Assembly (NCBI GenBank): GCA_035604685.1
Contig: DATNIB010000057.1
Location: 1 to 33,318, forward strand
Origin: DATNIB01 sp035604685
GTDB lineage: Bacteria; Actinomycetota; Acidimicrobiia; Acidimicrobiales; RAAP-2
Length of the DNA stretch: 33,318 nt
Reading direction: 5' to 3'
Position numbers and translations under genes: made by a program. Below the pieces are notes generated by a model. The model saw only the letters and a list, made by a program, of their open reading frames with translations, did not search any database and was not told the DNA's origin. Of this stretch, positions 1 to 8,509 are shown piece by piece (positions within the stretch are counted from its first letter, which is position 1; each line of letters opens with the position of its first letter).

Positions 1-1
1 G

Positions 2-469
2 GCCATCTACGACTACGTCCCGCACCACCGGACCGCGACCAAACTCAAGGGGGGCGCGCCGACGCCGGTGAAGGTGCGGGACCAACTGCCGAGCGGCAGC
101 CCGAGCGCCCGGTTCAACGCCTGGCTGGCCGTGAAGGTGACAACGGGGGTCGGCACGATGTGGTGCGCCTACGCATTCGCGGCCATGGCCCTCATTAGCC
201 TGCCGGCCGCGATCCGGTCCCACAGCGAGGTGGTGATCGTCTCGTGGATCTCCCAGACCTTCCTGCAGCTGGTGCTCCTGTCGGTGATCATCGTCGGCCA
301 GAACCTCCTGGCGGCGGCCGCCGACAAGCGGGCCGAGGCCACCTACAACGATGCCGACGCGGTGCTGCAGGAGGCGGTCAAGATCCAGGAGCACCTGCAA
401 GCGCAGGACCACGTGCTCGGCCAGCTGACCGACAAGTTGGCGAGGCTCGAGGACGGCCCGGGGCAGTGA
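2..469 (+). CDS. Small two-helix membrane protein, 5' truncated
   Basis: The reading frame is open to the left edge, and the residues encoded before the first in-window GTG (position 68) look like ordinary protein, so I treat the gene as cut by the window rather than starting at 68. Two hydrophobic segments follow: one beginning VGTMWCAYAFAAMALISL, the other WISQTFLQLVLLSVIIVGQN. A polar tail comes next, rich in Ala, Glu, Gln and Leu, that could form a short coiled coil (AVLQEAVKIQEHLQAQ). The two-helix layout followed by a polar tail resembles small actinobacterial membrane proteins of unknown role, including DUF1003-like ones, but I cannot assign a family. It converges on the transporter gene ending at 516, with 46 bases between the stops. 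Confidence 0.7.
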   Translation, partial: AIYDYVPHHRTATKLKGGAPTPVKVRDQLPSGSPSARFNAWLAVKVTTGVGTMWCAYAFAAMALISLPAAIRSHSEVVIVSWISQTFLQLVLLSVIIVGQNLLAAAADKRAEATYNDADAVLQEAVKIQEHLQAQDHVLGQLTDKLARLEDGPGQ

Positions 470-515
470 CGGCCGGCCCGGCGCGGGTCGTGGTCCGACC
501 GGTGCGCGCGTCGCC

Positions 516-1475
516 CTACTCGGCTCCCCGGCCCTCGATCACGGCCCGCGGGCCGGGGAGCGGGGCCCCGGCCTCGTCGCCCGCCCGCGCGCCGGCCCAC
601 AGGGCGACGCTCGCCAGCACCCCGACGAAGCCGCTGAGTCGGAGCGCCACCTTCCAGCCGGCGGTCGGCAGGTGCTCCCCGAAAATGGCGCTGCCCACGA
701 TGACCACGTAGGTGCTCGAGATCACGTTGGACATGGGCACGATGACCGACGCCGGGCAGCGCTGCAGGGCCGTCTGGAACAAGAGCAGCCCGGCCGCCGA
801 GGTGACGCCCAGGGCGTAGACGAAGGGGGAGCCCACGATGTGGGGGATGGCGTGCACGAGGCCGTCGCGCTCGATCTGGGCGGACACGGCCTTGGCGGCC
901 AGCGCCGCCACGCCGTAGAGGAGCCCGGCGGCCACGCCGTAGAGGGGGGTCCGGATGTGGCCCAGCCAGCCCACGCCGGCCTGCGCGCGGTCGGCCGAGA
1001 AGAAGAGCCACAGGGCGAACGCGACCGTCGGCACCGCGGCGGCGGCCAGCAGCGCGAAGTCGCCGTGGCTGCCGGCCCGGTCGCTGCCGGCGTCGAGCGA
1101 GAGGCTGATGGCGAGCAGCGACAGCCCGATGAGCGAGACGACAACCCACTCGTTGCGGCGGAGCCGCTCGCCGAGGGACACGTGGGAGAGCACGAGCAGG
1201 ATGACGATGCCCGACACGAAGATGGGCTGGACGACCGAGATCGAGATGAGGGAGAGGGCGAGCACCTGTAGGCCGAGGCCGGCCAGGAGCAGGAGGAAGC
1301 CGGTCAGCCACAAGGGAGAGGAGCACAGCGAGCGCACCAGGTGCCCGACCCGCCGCGCGTGCACCTCGGGGAGGGCGCCGAGCGCGCGCTTCTCCACGAC
1401 GAAGCCCACGTTGTAGAGGACGGCCGAGACGACACTGACCGACACGCCGGCCGCCAACGGCGCGTGGTGGCTCAC
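516..1475 (-). CDS. DMT-superfamily (EamA/NIPA-like) membrane transporter
   Basis: About 319 residues, nearly all hydrophobic, with around nine to ten predicted membrane helices arranged as two similar halves, as in the drug/metabolite transporter superfamily. The N-terminal stretch VLYNVGFVVEKRAL and the Gly/Ser-rich helix ends fit the EamA/NIPA-like branch. Each half has a GE motif after a helix (LGERLRRNEW, FGEHLPTAGW), typical of EamA repeats. The substrate cannot be told; NIPA relatives move Mg2+, others move metabolites or sugars. The GTG start at 1475 is chosen because it overlaps the methyltransferase stop in a GTGA and removes a non-hydrophobic, Arg/Pro-rich extension that is just the methyltransferase gene read in another frame. 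It is the last gene of a three-gene leftward operon. Confidence 0.8.
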   Translation of the reverse strand: MSHHAPLAAGVSVSVVSAVLYNVGFVVEKRALGALPEVHARRVGHLVRSLCSSPLWLTGFLLLLAGLGLQVLALSLISISVVQPIFVSGIVILLVLSHVSLGERLRRNEWVVVSLIGLSLLAISLSLDAGSDRAGSHGDFALLAAAAVPTVAFALWLFFSADRAQAGVGWLGHIRTPLYGVAAGLLYGVAALAAKAVSAQIERDGLVHAIPHIVGSPFVYALGVTSAAGLLLFQTALQRCPASVIVPMSNVISSTYVVIVGSAIFGEHLPTAGWKVALRLSGFVGVLASVALWAGARAGDEAGAPLPGPRAVIEGRGAE

Positions 1476-2332
1476 GCCGGCCCCCCGACCCGGCGCAGCA
1501 CCAGCAACAGGTTCCAGGTGACGAGCTCGCGCAGCCCCGGCACGCGCACCACCCAGTGCAGCCAGCTCGGGTGGTAGCGGGGGATGGCCGCGACGACCTC
1601 GACGTCGTGGCGCCGCCGCACCAGGCGCAGCGTGGGCCCCACGTGGCAGGCGTAGAGGGAGGTGCCGAAGCGGTTCTTCGGCGGGTGGCCGTGCCTCGCC
1701 TCGTAGCGCCGGGCGGCGCGGTGGCCGCCGAGGTAGTGCCAGGGGGCGGTCTCGTGGCCGCCCCACAGCGAGTACCAGGCGGTGAACGAGACGTAGAGGA
1801 GCCCGCCCGGCCGGGTCACGCGCACCAGCTCGTCGAGGAAGCCCGAGACGTCCGGGACATGCTCGAGCACGTTGGAGGAGAACGTGAGGTCGGCCGCCCC
1901 GTCGCCGACCGGCAACCGGTAGCCGTCGCCCGCGACGGTTACGCCGCGGGCCACCCGCCCGGCCGACACCGCGAAGCGGTGGCGCTCCGCCGGCGTGCTC
2001 GACGGCCCGGGCTCTCGGACCGGCGGGTCGCCGGCCTCGGGCTCGATGAGGCAGCAGCGGGCCCCGGCCGCGCGCAGGGCCGCGGTGAAGTAGCCCGCAC
2101 CGCCGCCCACGTCGACCACCCGGGCGCCGTCGAGCGGCAGGTAGCGCTCGATCTGGGCCGCCGTGTCGTCCGCCACCGCCCGGTAGAAGGTGTCGGGGTC
2201 GGACTGCTCGAGCCGGAAAACCTTGGCCAGGGCGACCGAGCGGCCCAGCCCGTCGCGCGGGCGGGGCGCCGGCGTTCGTCCCGGTGGGAGATCGGCGGCG
2301 GGGGAGGGGGAGGCGGTGGCCAGGCTGGCCAT
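1472..2332 (-). CDS. Class I SAM-dependent methyltransferase
   Basis: 286 residues. The Rossmann-fold SAM-binding motif I is seen as VVDVGGGAGYF (about residues 72-82), followed by an acidic residue at the end of strand 2 (LIEPEA) and by the post-motif segment LTFSSNVLEHVPD with VTRPGGLLYVS, typical of Methyltransf_11/25 enzymes. The substrate is unknown; small-molecule, lipid or glycan methylation are all possible. The first 30 or so residues are Pro/Ala-rich and probably disordered. The ATG at 2332 is the first start that leaves the upstream gene's frame. It lies 56 bases after that gene's stop, and its own stop overlaps the transporter start, so the three genes are probably one transcript. 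Confidence 0.85.
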   Translation of the reverse strand: MASLATASPSPAADLPPGRTPAPRPRDGLGRSVALAKVFRLEQSDPDTFYRAVADDTAAQIERYLPLDGARVVDVGGGAGYFTAALRAAGARCCLIEPEAGDPPVREPGPSSTPAERHRFAVSAGRVARGVTVAGDGYRLPVGDGAADLTFSSNVLEHVPDVSGFLDELVRVTRPGGLLYVSFTAWYSLWGGHETAPWHYLGGHRAARRYEARHGHPPKNRFGTSLYACHVGPTLRLVRRRHDVEVVAAIPRYHPSWLHWVVRVPGLRELVTWNLLLVLRRVGGPA

Positions 2333-2350
2333 AGGGCCGCCAGCGTAATC

Positions 2351-2384
2351 GGGGGCGCGCCGGGCTCCCGGGGGCGCGCCGGGC
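2351..2384. repeat. Two direct copies of a 15-base GC repeat in an intergenic gap
   Basis: GGGGGCGCGCCGGGC occurs at 2351-2365 and again at 2370-2384 (period 19). Each copy contains the self-complementary 8-mer GGCGCGCC, so the RNA could fold several ways. The repeat fills most of the 56-base gap between the synthase-like gene and the methyltransferase gene. It may be a weak attenuator or simple slippage; there is no T-run to make a standard terminator. Confidence 0.6.
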
Positions 2385-2388
2385 GCGC

Positions 2389-4857
2389 TCAAAGCGCGGC
2401 GACCGCCGACTGCGGGCGCGACAGGGTCACCCAGGCCACGACGGCCAGCCCGTAGGCGGCGAGGCCCAGCACGAGCACGAGGTCGAACCCCACCACCATG
2501 GAGAGGATCGTGGCGAGCACCGATCCCGTCACCGAGGCGAAGCCGTTGACCGCCCAGCCCCAGGCGACGTACTCGCGCGGGTACTCGCTCAGGCCCGATA
2601 CGGCCTCCAGGCCGAGCGGCATGAACATGCCGAGGCACAGCCCGAGCGGTGCCAGCACGGCGAAGGCGATCAGGACGCGCAGCGCGAAGGCCAGGCTGAG
2701 CAGCGCGTCGGTCATCGGCGTCAGGCCGAACAGGTAGAAGAGGGTGAGCGCGGTGATGCCCGCCAGCAGCACCGGCACCGTATTGGGCCGCTGGCGCCGA
2801 CGACCGCTCAAGAAGGCACCCACCCCCGTGAAGATGAGAAGCGACATGAGGGTCACCGTGAGCGAGTAGGTCGGGTAGCCGAGGAACAGGTTGAGCAGCT
2901 GGATCAGCGTCACCTCGAAGAAGATGAAGCCGAAGCCGAGCGACGCGAAGAACAGGGCCGACCGTCCCTTGCGCGGCAGCTTGCGCCAGGTGCGCCGGAT
3001 GGCGAGGAAGGGGGCGAGGAGGAACACGAGCGCGACCAGGATCGAGATCCCGAGGAGCAGCACCAGCACCCGTTCCCCGACGGCGTCCTCGCGGTCGTTG
3101 GTGTCGATCGAGTGGAACAGGTTCTTGAACACCGTGCCATAGCGGACGAAGTGGTAGAAGAACGGGTCGTTGTCGCTCGTGGGTACGACGTTGTACTTGT
3201 AGCTGTTGTAGAACGCGCTCAGCGCGGCCGGCTTGGCGCTGGCGACCACCGTGACCGGGCTGGACGCGACCGGGTGCCCGGGCGCATAGGCGACGGTCGT
3301 CCCCGGCACCGGCTTCAGTCCGGCGACGAAGCGGTCGACTTCGGCCGGCGAGAACGCGGTGGCCTTCACCTCGATTGTCGAGAACGTGTAGTGGCCGAGG
3401 AAGAAGACCGGCGACGTGGCCACCAGGATGTGCCGGGCGGGGTCCTTCACGCCCAACTCCTCGAGGGCCCGGCGCGCCGTGGCCACGAACCGGGTGGTGC
3501 GGTAGGGCCGGTGCGCGTAGTCCACCTCGCCGAACTGCGCCACGAAGATCCCGTTCTTGGTGAGGTGGCTGAGGTCGGCCTTCAAGCCGTTGGTCGTGTA
3601 CAGGTAGGCCTCCGACAGCACGAACGCGCTCACCGCCGCGGCGTTGGTGGCCGAGTAGCTGTCGGGGGCCGGGTACCAGATGAGGTCGTACTTCTGGTGC
3701 GAGCGCGCCATGAAGGACCGGCCGTCGCCGTTCAGGTAGGTGACGCGGGGGTTCTGGGCCAGGTGCCCATCCCAGTCGGCGTAGGTGTTCTTGACGAGCG
3801 AGTAGGTGACCGGGTTGAGCTCGACCGCGTCGACGTGCTTGGCCCCGTAGTAGAGCGAGGTCAGGACCTCGTGGCCGCCGGCCGCCCCGAGGATGGCCTC
3901 GTCGCGCGGCGCGGTGCCGAGGGTGGTGAAGGGGATCGAACGCGGGTCGGTCGGGAAGTCGTAGCGCTTGAGGAAGGCGCGCGTGCCGTTCCAGCGGTAG
4001 ATGGCGGAGCCCAAGATGCCGTCGTGGTACAGCAGGCGGACGTTGGGATTGGCCTGGAAGACGTCGATCCGGAAGATCGGGCTCCACGACGTGAACATCG
4101 GCCGGGCCTTGGTCGGGAACGCCTTGGACGGGTCCACCCGCTGCGCCGGGAGGAGTCCGGGGGCGGCCACCAGCACGCTGCTCGCCGCGATCAGGAGCAC
4201 GATCACGCCCAAGACCTTGGAGCGACGGCGAAGGCCGATACGCAGAGCGCCCAGCGCCAGCACGAGCCCGGCCAGCATGATGGTGGCCGGCGGGCCGATG
4301 GTGGCGGTCAGGGTGACGACGATGGCGCAGGCGATGCCCGCGCCGGCCAGGTCCGCGAAGTACAGCCCGCCGATCTTGTCGGGTTGTCGCCCGAACAGAG
4401 TGGCGAGGACGATGCCGGGCGTCACGAACGGGATGAACACGAGCACGCACATGGCGACGAGGAGGAGCAGGCCGCGCACGGATGCCGCGGTCCCGTAGTG
4501 CCACACGTCGAGCGTGTTGATCGAGATGTTGGCGACGAGGTAGTAGGTCCCGATCACGGTCAGGGTCGTGATGGGGAGGCTCCACAGCAAGATGCGGTCG
4601 GTGCTGGCCGCCCGGAGCCGCTTGGAGACCGCCACCAGCACCCCGCCCGCCCCGATGCCCAACAGGGCGAGGCCGATGACGAGGTAGGTGTAGTAGTAGT
4701 ACAGCTTGAACGAGACGACGCGGGTGTAGCTGATCTCGATCAAGAGGGTGGCGAAGCTGACGAGCAGGATCTCCAGGTGATAGGAGCGCTGGTCGCTGGA
4801 AGAGGGTCGGCGTGGCGGGGTTTCGATGGCTGGCGCCGACGCCCCCGCTCCAGACAC
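2389..4857 (-). CDS. Polytopic membrane protein with a spermidine-synthase-like domain
   Basis: About 822 residues from the GTG at 4857. Order of parts: roughly seven membrane helices (about residues 25-230); a soluble spermidine/spermine-synthase-like Rossmann domain (about 300-480) with the nucleotide-binding segment AILGAAGGHEVLTSLYYGAK, the acidic strand end VDAVELNP and a later DSYSATN; a further soluble linker; then about six to seven C-terminal helices. The family is often annotated as a fused membrane/spermidine synthase. The polyamine reaction is not proven, because the canonical GGGDG and catalytic Asp context are altered. The start is uncertain: an in-frame ATG at 4950 would add 31 low-complexity residues. 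GTG 4857 is preferred because a -10-like TAGACA (4865-4870) lies seven bases upstream, as at other starts here. First gene of the leftward operon. Confidence 0.8.
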   Translation of the reverse strand: MSGAGASAPAIETPPRRPSSSDQRSYHLEILLVSFATLLIEISYTRVVSFKLYYYYTYLVIGLALLGIGAGGVLVAVSKRLRAASTDRILLWSLPITTLTVIGTYYLVANISINTLDVWHYGTAASVRGLLLLVAMCVLVFIPFVTPGIVLATLFGRQPDKIGGLYFADLAGAGIACAIVVTLTATIGPPATIMLAGLVLALGALRIGLRRRSKVLGVIVLLIAASSVLVAAPGLLPAQRVDPSKAFPTKARPMFTSWSPIFRIDVFQANPNVRLLYHDGILGSAIYRWNGTRAFLKRYDFPTDPRSIPFTTLGTAPRDEAILGAAGGHEVLTSLYYGAKHVDAVELNPVTYSLVKNTYADWDGHLAQNPRVTYLNGDGRSFMARSHQKYDLIWYPAPDSYSATNAAAVSAFVLSEAYLYTTNGLKADLSHLTKNGIFVAQFGEVDYAHRPYRTTRFVATARRALEELGVKDPARHILVATSPVFFLGHYTFSTIEVKATAFSPAEVDRFVAGLKPVPGTTVAYAPGHPVASSPVTVVASAKPAALSAFYNSYKYNVVPTSDNDPFFYHFVRYGTVFKNLFHSIDTNDREDAVGERVLVLLLGISILVALVFLLAPFLAIRRTWRKLPRKGRSALFFASLGFGFIFFEVTLIQLLNLFLGYPTYSLTVTLMSLLIFTGVGAFLSGRRRQRPNTVPVLLAGITALTLFYLFGLTPMTDALLSLAFALRVLIAFAVLAPLGLCLGMFMPLGLEAVSGLSEYPREYVAWGWAVNGFASVTGSVLATILSMVVGFDLVLVLGLAAYGLAVVAWVTLSRPQSAVAAL

Positions 4858-5042
4858 GGGTGACTGTCTAGCATTCGGGTCCCCGCGCCAAGGAACCGAG
4901 CGCGAGCGGTGGTGGGCGCCGGCGAGACCGACCCGCGGGTTCCCAGGCACGGGTGATCCGACGTTGAGCGTGCGTCGCGTGCCCGCCGCTAATGTGGCCC
5001 CTTCGCTCCGGGGGGTACGGGCGAACGACGAGGCGGGGGACC

Positions 5043-6308
5043 GTGGCGGAGCGCATCAGTGCGAGGGAGGTCGGTGCCGACGTGTTCGCGCCGGGTGCGA
5101 TCGACCCCGTGAGCCGCCTCGAGGCCTTGGACGCGCTGAGCGACGACGACGCGAGCGCCAAGGCGCTGGCCGCCATGGTGGCCGCCTCCGACGTGCGCCG
5201 GGTCGACGTCGTGGCCTGGCGCGATCTGGACGATCCCGAGGCTGGCGGTTCCGAGCTACACGCGCACGAGGTCCTGACCCGCTGGGCCGCCGCCGGGGTC
5301 GACGTTCGCCTGTGGACCTCCAGGGTGGACGGCGCCGGGCGCGAGATCCGCCGCCAGGGCTACCGCGTGAGCCGGCGGGCCGGGCGCTACGCGGTCTTCG
5401 CCCGCACGGCCTTCGGCGGGTTCTCGGGCCAGATCGGCACGGGGGACGCCCTGGTCGAGATCTGGAACGGCATGCCGTTCCTCTCCCCGCTGTGGAGCCG
5501 CCGGCCCCGCCTCGTCTTCCTGCACCATGTGCACGCGGAGATGTGGCAGATGGTGCTCTCGCCCCAGCTGGCGCGGCTCGGGAGCGTCCTCGAGCAGCGC
5601 TTGGCCCCGCCGCTCTACCGGTCGACCCCGATCGTGACGCTGTCGCAGTCCTCCAAGGACGAGATGGTCGAGCGCCTCGGCTTCGCGCCGGCCCAGGTGC
5701 GCGTCGCGCCGCCCGGGATCGACCCGCGCTTCTCGCCCGGTGCGGCGAAGGAGCCGCACCCCCTGATCGTGGCCGTCGGGCGGTTGGTCCCGGTCAAGCG
5801 CTTCGACCTGCTCATCGACGCCCTGGTGCGCCTCCGCGCGGCGCACCCGACGCTGCGGGCGGTCATCGTCGGCGAGGGCTACGAGCGCATCGCCTTGGAG
5901 GACCGGATCCGGGCGGCCGGGGCCGGCGAGTGGCTGGCCCTGCCCGGCCGCCTCGACGACGAGGCGCTGGTCGACCTCTACCGGCGCGCCTGGCTGGTCT
6001 CCTCGACCTCGCTGCGCGAGGGCTGGGGCATGACGCTCACCGAGGCCGCCGCCTGCGGCACGCCCGCGGTGGCGACGCGCATCGCCGGGCACTGCGATGC
6101 GGTCGACGACGGCGTCTCGGGGCTCTTGGTCGACTCGGTGGACGAACTGGTCGGCGCGGCCGGACGGGTCATCGACGACGCCATGCTGCGGCGGCGCCTC
6201 AGCCTCGGCGCGGCGCGCCACGCCGAGCAGTTCACCTGGGGCGCCACGGCCGCGCTCACCTTCGACGCGCTGGCGGACGCGGTCGGGAGGTCGCGCCACC
6301 GGCGATGA
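5043..6308 (+). CDS. GT4-type glycosyltransferase (GT-B fold)
   Basis: 421 residues. After an acidic N-terminal extension of about 50 residues comes a GT-B fold: DPEAGGSELHAHE near residue 65 (donor/acceptor loop of GT4 enzymes), VAVGRLVPVKRFDLLIDAL in the middle, and the retaining-enzyme E-x7-E motif in REGWGMTLTEAAACG (about 325-340) that contacts the nucleotide-sugar. It should transfer a sugar to a lipid or glycan acceptor at the inner membrane face; donor and acceptor are unknown. The GTG at 5043 is chosen for the G-rich ribosome-site-like AGGCGGGGGA just upstream; an ATG at 4992 in the same frame would add 17 residues. Its stop overlaps the acyltransferase start in an ATGA, so the two enzymes probably act on one surface glycan or glycolipid. 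Confidence 0.88.
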   Translation: MAERISAREVGADVFAPGAIDPVSRLEALDALSDDDASAKALAAMVAASDVRRVDVVAWRDLDDPEAGGSELHAHEVLTRWAAAGVDVRLWTSRVDGAGREIRRQGYRVSRRAGRYAVFARTAFGGFSGQIGTGDALVEIWNGMPFLSPLWSRRPRLVFLHHVHAEMWQMVLSPQLARLGSVLEQRLAPPLYRSTPIVTLSQSSKDEMVERLGFAPAQVRVAPPGIDPRFSPGAAKEPHPLIVAVGRLVPVKRFDLLIDALVRLRAAHPTLRAVIVGEGYERIALEDRIRAAGAGEWLALPGRLDDEALVDLYRRAWLVSSTSLREGWGMTLTEAAACGTPAVATRIAGHCDAVDDGVSGLLVDSVDELVGAAGRVIDDAMLRRRLSLGAARHAEQFTWGATAALTFDALADAVGRSRHRR

Positions 6309-7606
6309 TCGTCGCACCGGGCGCCCCCCCGGCGGCTCCGGGCCCCGGGACCGGGTGGGACCAGGGCGGACCGGCGAGGCCCACGCCGCGGTTCCCCGCC
6401 TTCGACGGGCTGCGGGCCGTCGCGGCGATCACCGTGGTCGCCGTGCACAGCGCCTTCGTCTCGGGGCTCACCCCGCGCAATCCCGCGGTCGGCATCTACA
6501 CGGCGCGCCTCGAGGCGGGCGTGGCCGTGTTCTTCCTCATCTCGGGCTTCCTCCTCTACCGCCCGTTCGTGGTCGCGCACCTGCGCGGCGCCCAGAAGCC
6601 CGCCACCGGCGCGTTCTGGCTGCGCCGGTGCCTCCGCATCGTGCCCGCCTACTGGGTCGCGCTCACCGCCTCGCTGGCGATCCTCGGCGCATCCATCATC
6701 GGCCCGGGCGGGTGGAAGGCTTACCTGTCGCACTACCTGTTCGCCCAGATCTACTTCCCCGACCAACGACTGCACGGCCTCACCCAGGCCTGGACGCTCT
6801 GCGTCGAGATGAGCTTCTACCTGGCGCTCCCGCTCTACGCGGCGGCGATCGGCGCGCGACGCGCCCGGCGCGGACCGCGCCACCGTCTGCGGGCCGAGGT
6901 GTTCGGGCTGGCCGCGCTGGTGGCGGTGAGCGTGGGCTGGCGCCTGTGGCTGTTTGCCCGCCCGCACGGCCCCAACTCGCTCTACGCCTCAATGGGCGTG
7001 TGGCTGCCGGCCGAGCTGGACCTCTTCGCGCTGGGCATGGCGCTGGCCGTGGCGAGCGCCTGGACGCGCGACTGGGGCGAGCCCCGCTGGCTGGGGCACG
7101 CCGTGATCCCCTGGGCGTCCTGGGCGCTGGCGGCGGTCACGTTCTGGGGCATCGCCCACCTCGGCACCCCGATCCTCCCCGACTACGCCCCGAGCGACCT
7201 CGATCTGGCGCGCCAGACCCTCTACGGCCTCTTCGCCCTCTTCCTCCTCGTGCCCGCCGTGTTCGGCGCCCAGGACCGCGGGCTGCTGCGGTGGTTCCTC
7301 CGGTCCTGGCCGATGGCCTCCCTCGGCGTCATCTCCTACGGCATCTACCTGTGGCACCAGACCTGGATCGACCGGGCGCTCGCCTACCTCGGCCCGCGCT
7401 CGCTGTTCAACATGGAATTCTGGGCGCTGTTCCTCGGCGTGCTCGGGGCCTCGATCATCTCGGCGAGCCTGTCCTACTTCGTGGTCGAACGGCCGGCCCT
7501 GCGCCTGAAGAGCCGGATCGCCTGGTGGCGCCCGAGTCCGCCGGCGCGCGACCGGGCCGCCCGAACGGCCGTGCCGACGGCCCGCACCAAGAGCCTGCGC
7601 GGATAG
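6305..7606 (+). CDS. Acyltransferase-3 (OafA/YrhL-like) membrane protein
   Basis: 433 residues with about ten membrane helices. The N-terminal signature of acyltransferase family 3 is clear: FPAFDGLRAVAAITVVAVHS, with the conserved His at about residue 48, then FFLISGFLLYRPF and the Arg-rich FWLRRCLRIVPAYW. The C-terminal half has SYGIYLWHQTW and FVVERPALRL, also typical. Members O-acylate sugars of polysaccharides, peptidoglycan, macrolides or lipids, using acyl-CoA on the cytoplasmic side. The acceptor is not evident; the coupled glycosyltransferase gene (ATGA overlap, 6305-6308) suggests it modifies that enzyme's product. The C-terminal 30 residues are basic and probably cytoplasmic. Confidence 0.9.
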   Translation: MIVAPGAPPAAPGPGTGWDQGGPARPTPRFPAFDGLRAVAAITVVAVHSAFVSGLTPRNPAVGIYTARLEAGVAVFFLISGFLLYRPFVVAHLRGAQKPATGAFWLRRCLRIVPAYWVALTASLAILGASIIGPGGWKAYLSHYLFAQIYFPDQRLHGLTQAWTLCVEMSFYLALPLYAAAIGARRARRGPRHRLRAEVFGLAALVAVSVGWRLWLFARPHGPNSLYASMGVWLPAELDLFALGMALAVASAWTRDWGEPRWLGHAVIPWASWALAAVTFWGIAHLGTPILPDYAPSDLDLARQTLYGLFALFLLVPAVFGAQDRGLLRWFLRSWPMASLGVISYGIYLWHQTWIDRALAYLGPRSLFNMEFWALFLGVLGASIISASLSYFVVERPALRLKSRIAWWRPSPPARDRAARTAVPTARTKSLRG

Positions 7607-7643
7607 GGGCCCGAGCGCCGAGCCGTCGCTGCCTAACGTCGTT

Positions 7644-7687
7644 GTTCGGGCAGTCAGCCGAACTTCGGGCTTCAAGTCACGAGCCCG
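7644..7687. terminator. Two adjacent small hairpins between converging genes
   Basis: GTTCGG (7644-7649) pairs with CCGAAC (7658-7663) across an 8-base loop. CGGGCT (7666-7671) pairs with AGCCCG (7682-7687) across a 10-base loop. They lie 38 bases after the acyltransferase stop, in the 237-base gap before the oppositely oriented EthD gene. A bidirectional transcription end is plausible, but there is no real T-tract. The rest of the gap (7607-7843) shows no gene I can support. Confidence 0.3.
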
Positions 7688-7843
7688 ACTCGAGCACCCT
7701 GATGCGGCCATTGCGATCCTTCGCGATGAGTTCGGACCAGCGGTGACGTCTCCACGCAACGCGTTCGGGGGTACCGACTCCGCCAAGCCCTCGCCCGCAT
7801 TGACAAGATCGCCTCTCGGGGTGCCGCGTCCGGCGGAAGATTG

Positions 7844-8509
7844 CTAGCCGCTGGTTATCACCCACTCGTGGGTCGTGAGCGTGGGCGAACGGTCGTAGGC
7901 CAAGAACCGCGCGACGTCTTCCCATATGAGTTGTTGCGCCTCCGCCGAGTCGTAGGACCTGGTGAGGGCATCCTCGAGCGTGCGGTAGTGGATCTCGCCG
8001 AAGCCGTCCCAGTCTGGTGAAGCGTCGGAGAGCCGCTCGACGAGGTGATTCTGTACGTAGTGCCAGAACCCAGGCTGGCGCGCCACCGCCAGCGGCCCGT
8101 GGCGTTCCCGCCAGTGCCGGCTGAATGCCTCCTGGGTGAGGTCGGCGCGGCGGTGCAGGAAGGGGATCATCTTGAATCCCGGTGATTGCGTCCCCGACGG
8201 CCAGGTGCGGTCGTAGTCCTTCAGCACGACTTCCTCGACGTGGTACGCGCCGACCATCCGGCCACCGGGAGGCAGGGGCATCGACAGCGCGGTGTCGGCG
8301 TCGGTGTCCCACAGAGCGATGACCGCCCGCTCCTCCTGTTGGGTCATGAGCTCGGAGCCCAAGGCCTCAAGCTCATTGTCGGGGAGGCGGACGTCGAGCG
8401 TCGCCTGGCCGGCGGCGCCCGAGCCGACCACCTCGGCCAACCGTCCGACGGCATCGGCTGCGAATGCGTCCCTGTCGCCATCGAACGCGACGGTCAGGAG
8501 AACCTTCAT
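7844..8509 (-). CDS. EthD-domain protein
   Basis: 221 residues, soluble, no signal peptide. The C-terminal half has the EthD/dimeric alpha-beta barrel pattern: LTQEAFSRHWRERHGPLA (about residues 122-139), HYVQNHL, then DWDGFGEIHYRTLEDA. The N-terminal half may be a second, diverged ferredoxin-like unit. EthD-family proteins form dimeric barrels and are often found beside oxidoreductases in pathways for ethers, aromatics, sterols or polyketides; many have no proven activity. The ATG at 8509 overlaps the stop of the upstream dehydrogenase gene in an ATGA, so the two are co-translated and probably act in one small catabolic or modification step. The substrate is unknown. Confidence 0.8.
   Translation of the reverse strand: MKVLLTVAFDGDRDAFAADAVGRLAEVVGSGAAGQATLDVRLPDNELEALGSELMTQQEERAVIALWDTDADTALSMPLPPGGRMVGAYHVEEVVLKDYDRTWPSGTQSPGFKMIPFLHRRADLTQEAFSRHWRERHGPLAVARQPGFWHYVQNHLVERLSDASPDWDGFGEIHYRTLEDALTRSYDSAEAQQLIWEDVARFLAYDRSPTLTTHEWVITSG

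Noticed and set aside
2351..2384. Intrinsic terminator inside the leftward operon
   Set aside because: The GC repeat can fold but has no T-run, and the following methyltransferase and transporter genes are closely spaced and overlapping, so full termination here is unlikely.
3112..4863. A 583-codon plus-strand open frame
   Set aside because: Antisense shadow of the spermidine-synthase-like gene; composition is biased to Arg, Gly, Val, Glu and Asp, with no recognisable fold.
7677..7843. Possible gene remnant after the EthD gene (frame reading LIAKDRNGRIRVLESGS)
   Set aside because: Too short, no start or domain, and no neighbour frame that continues it; it may be chance coding in the gap.
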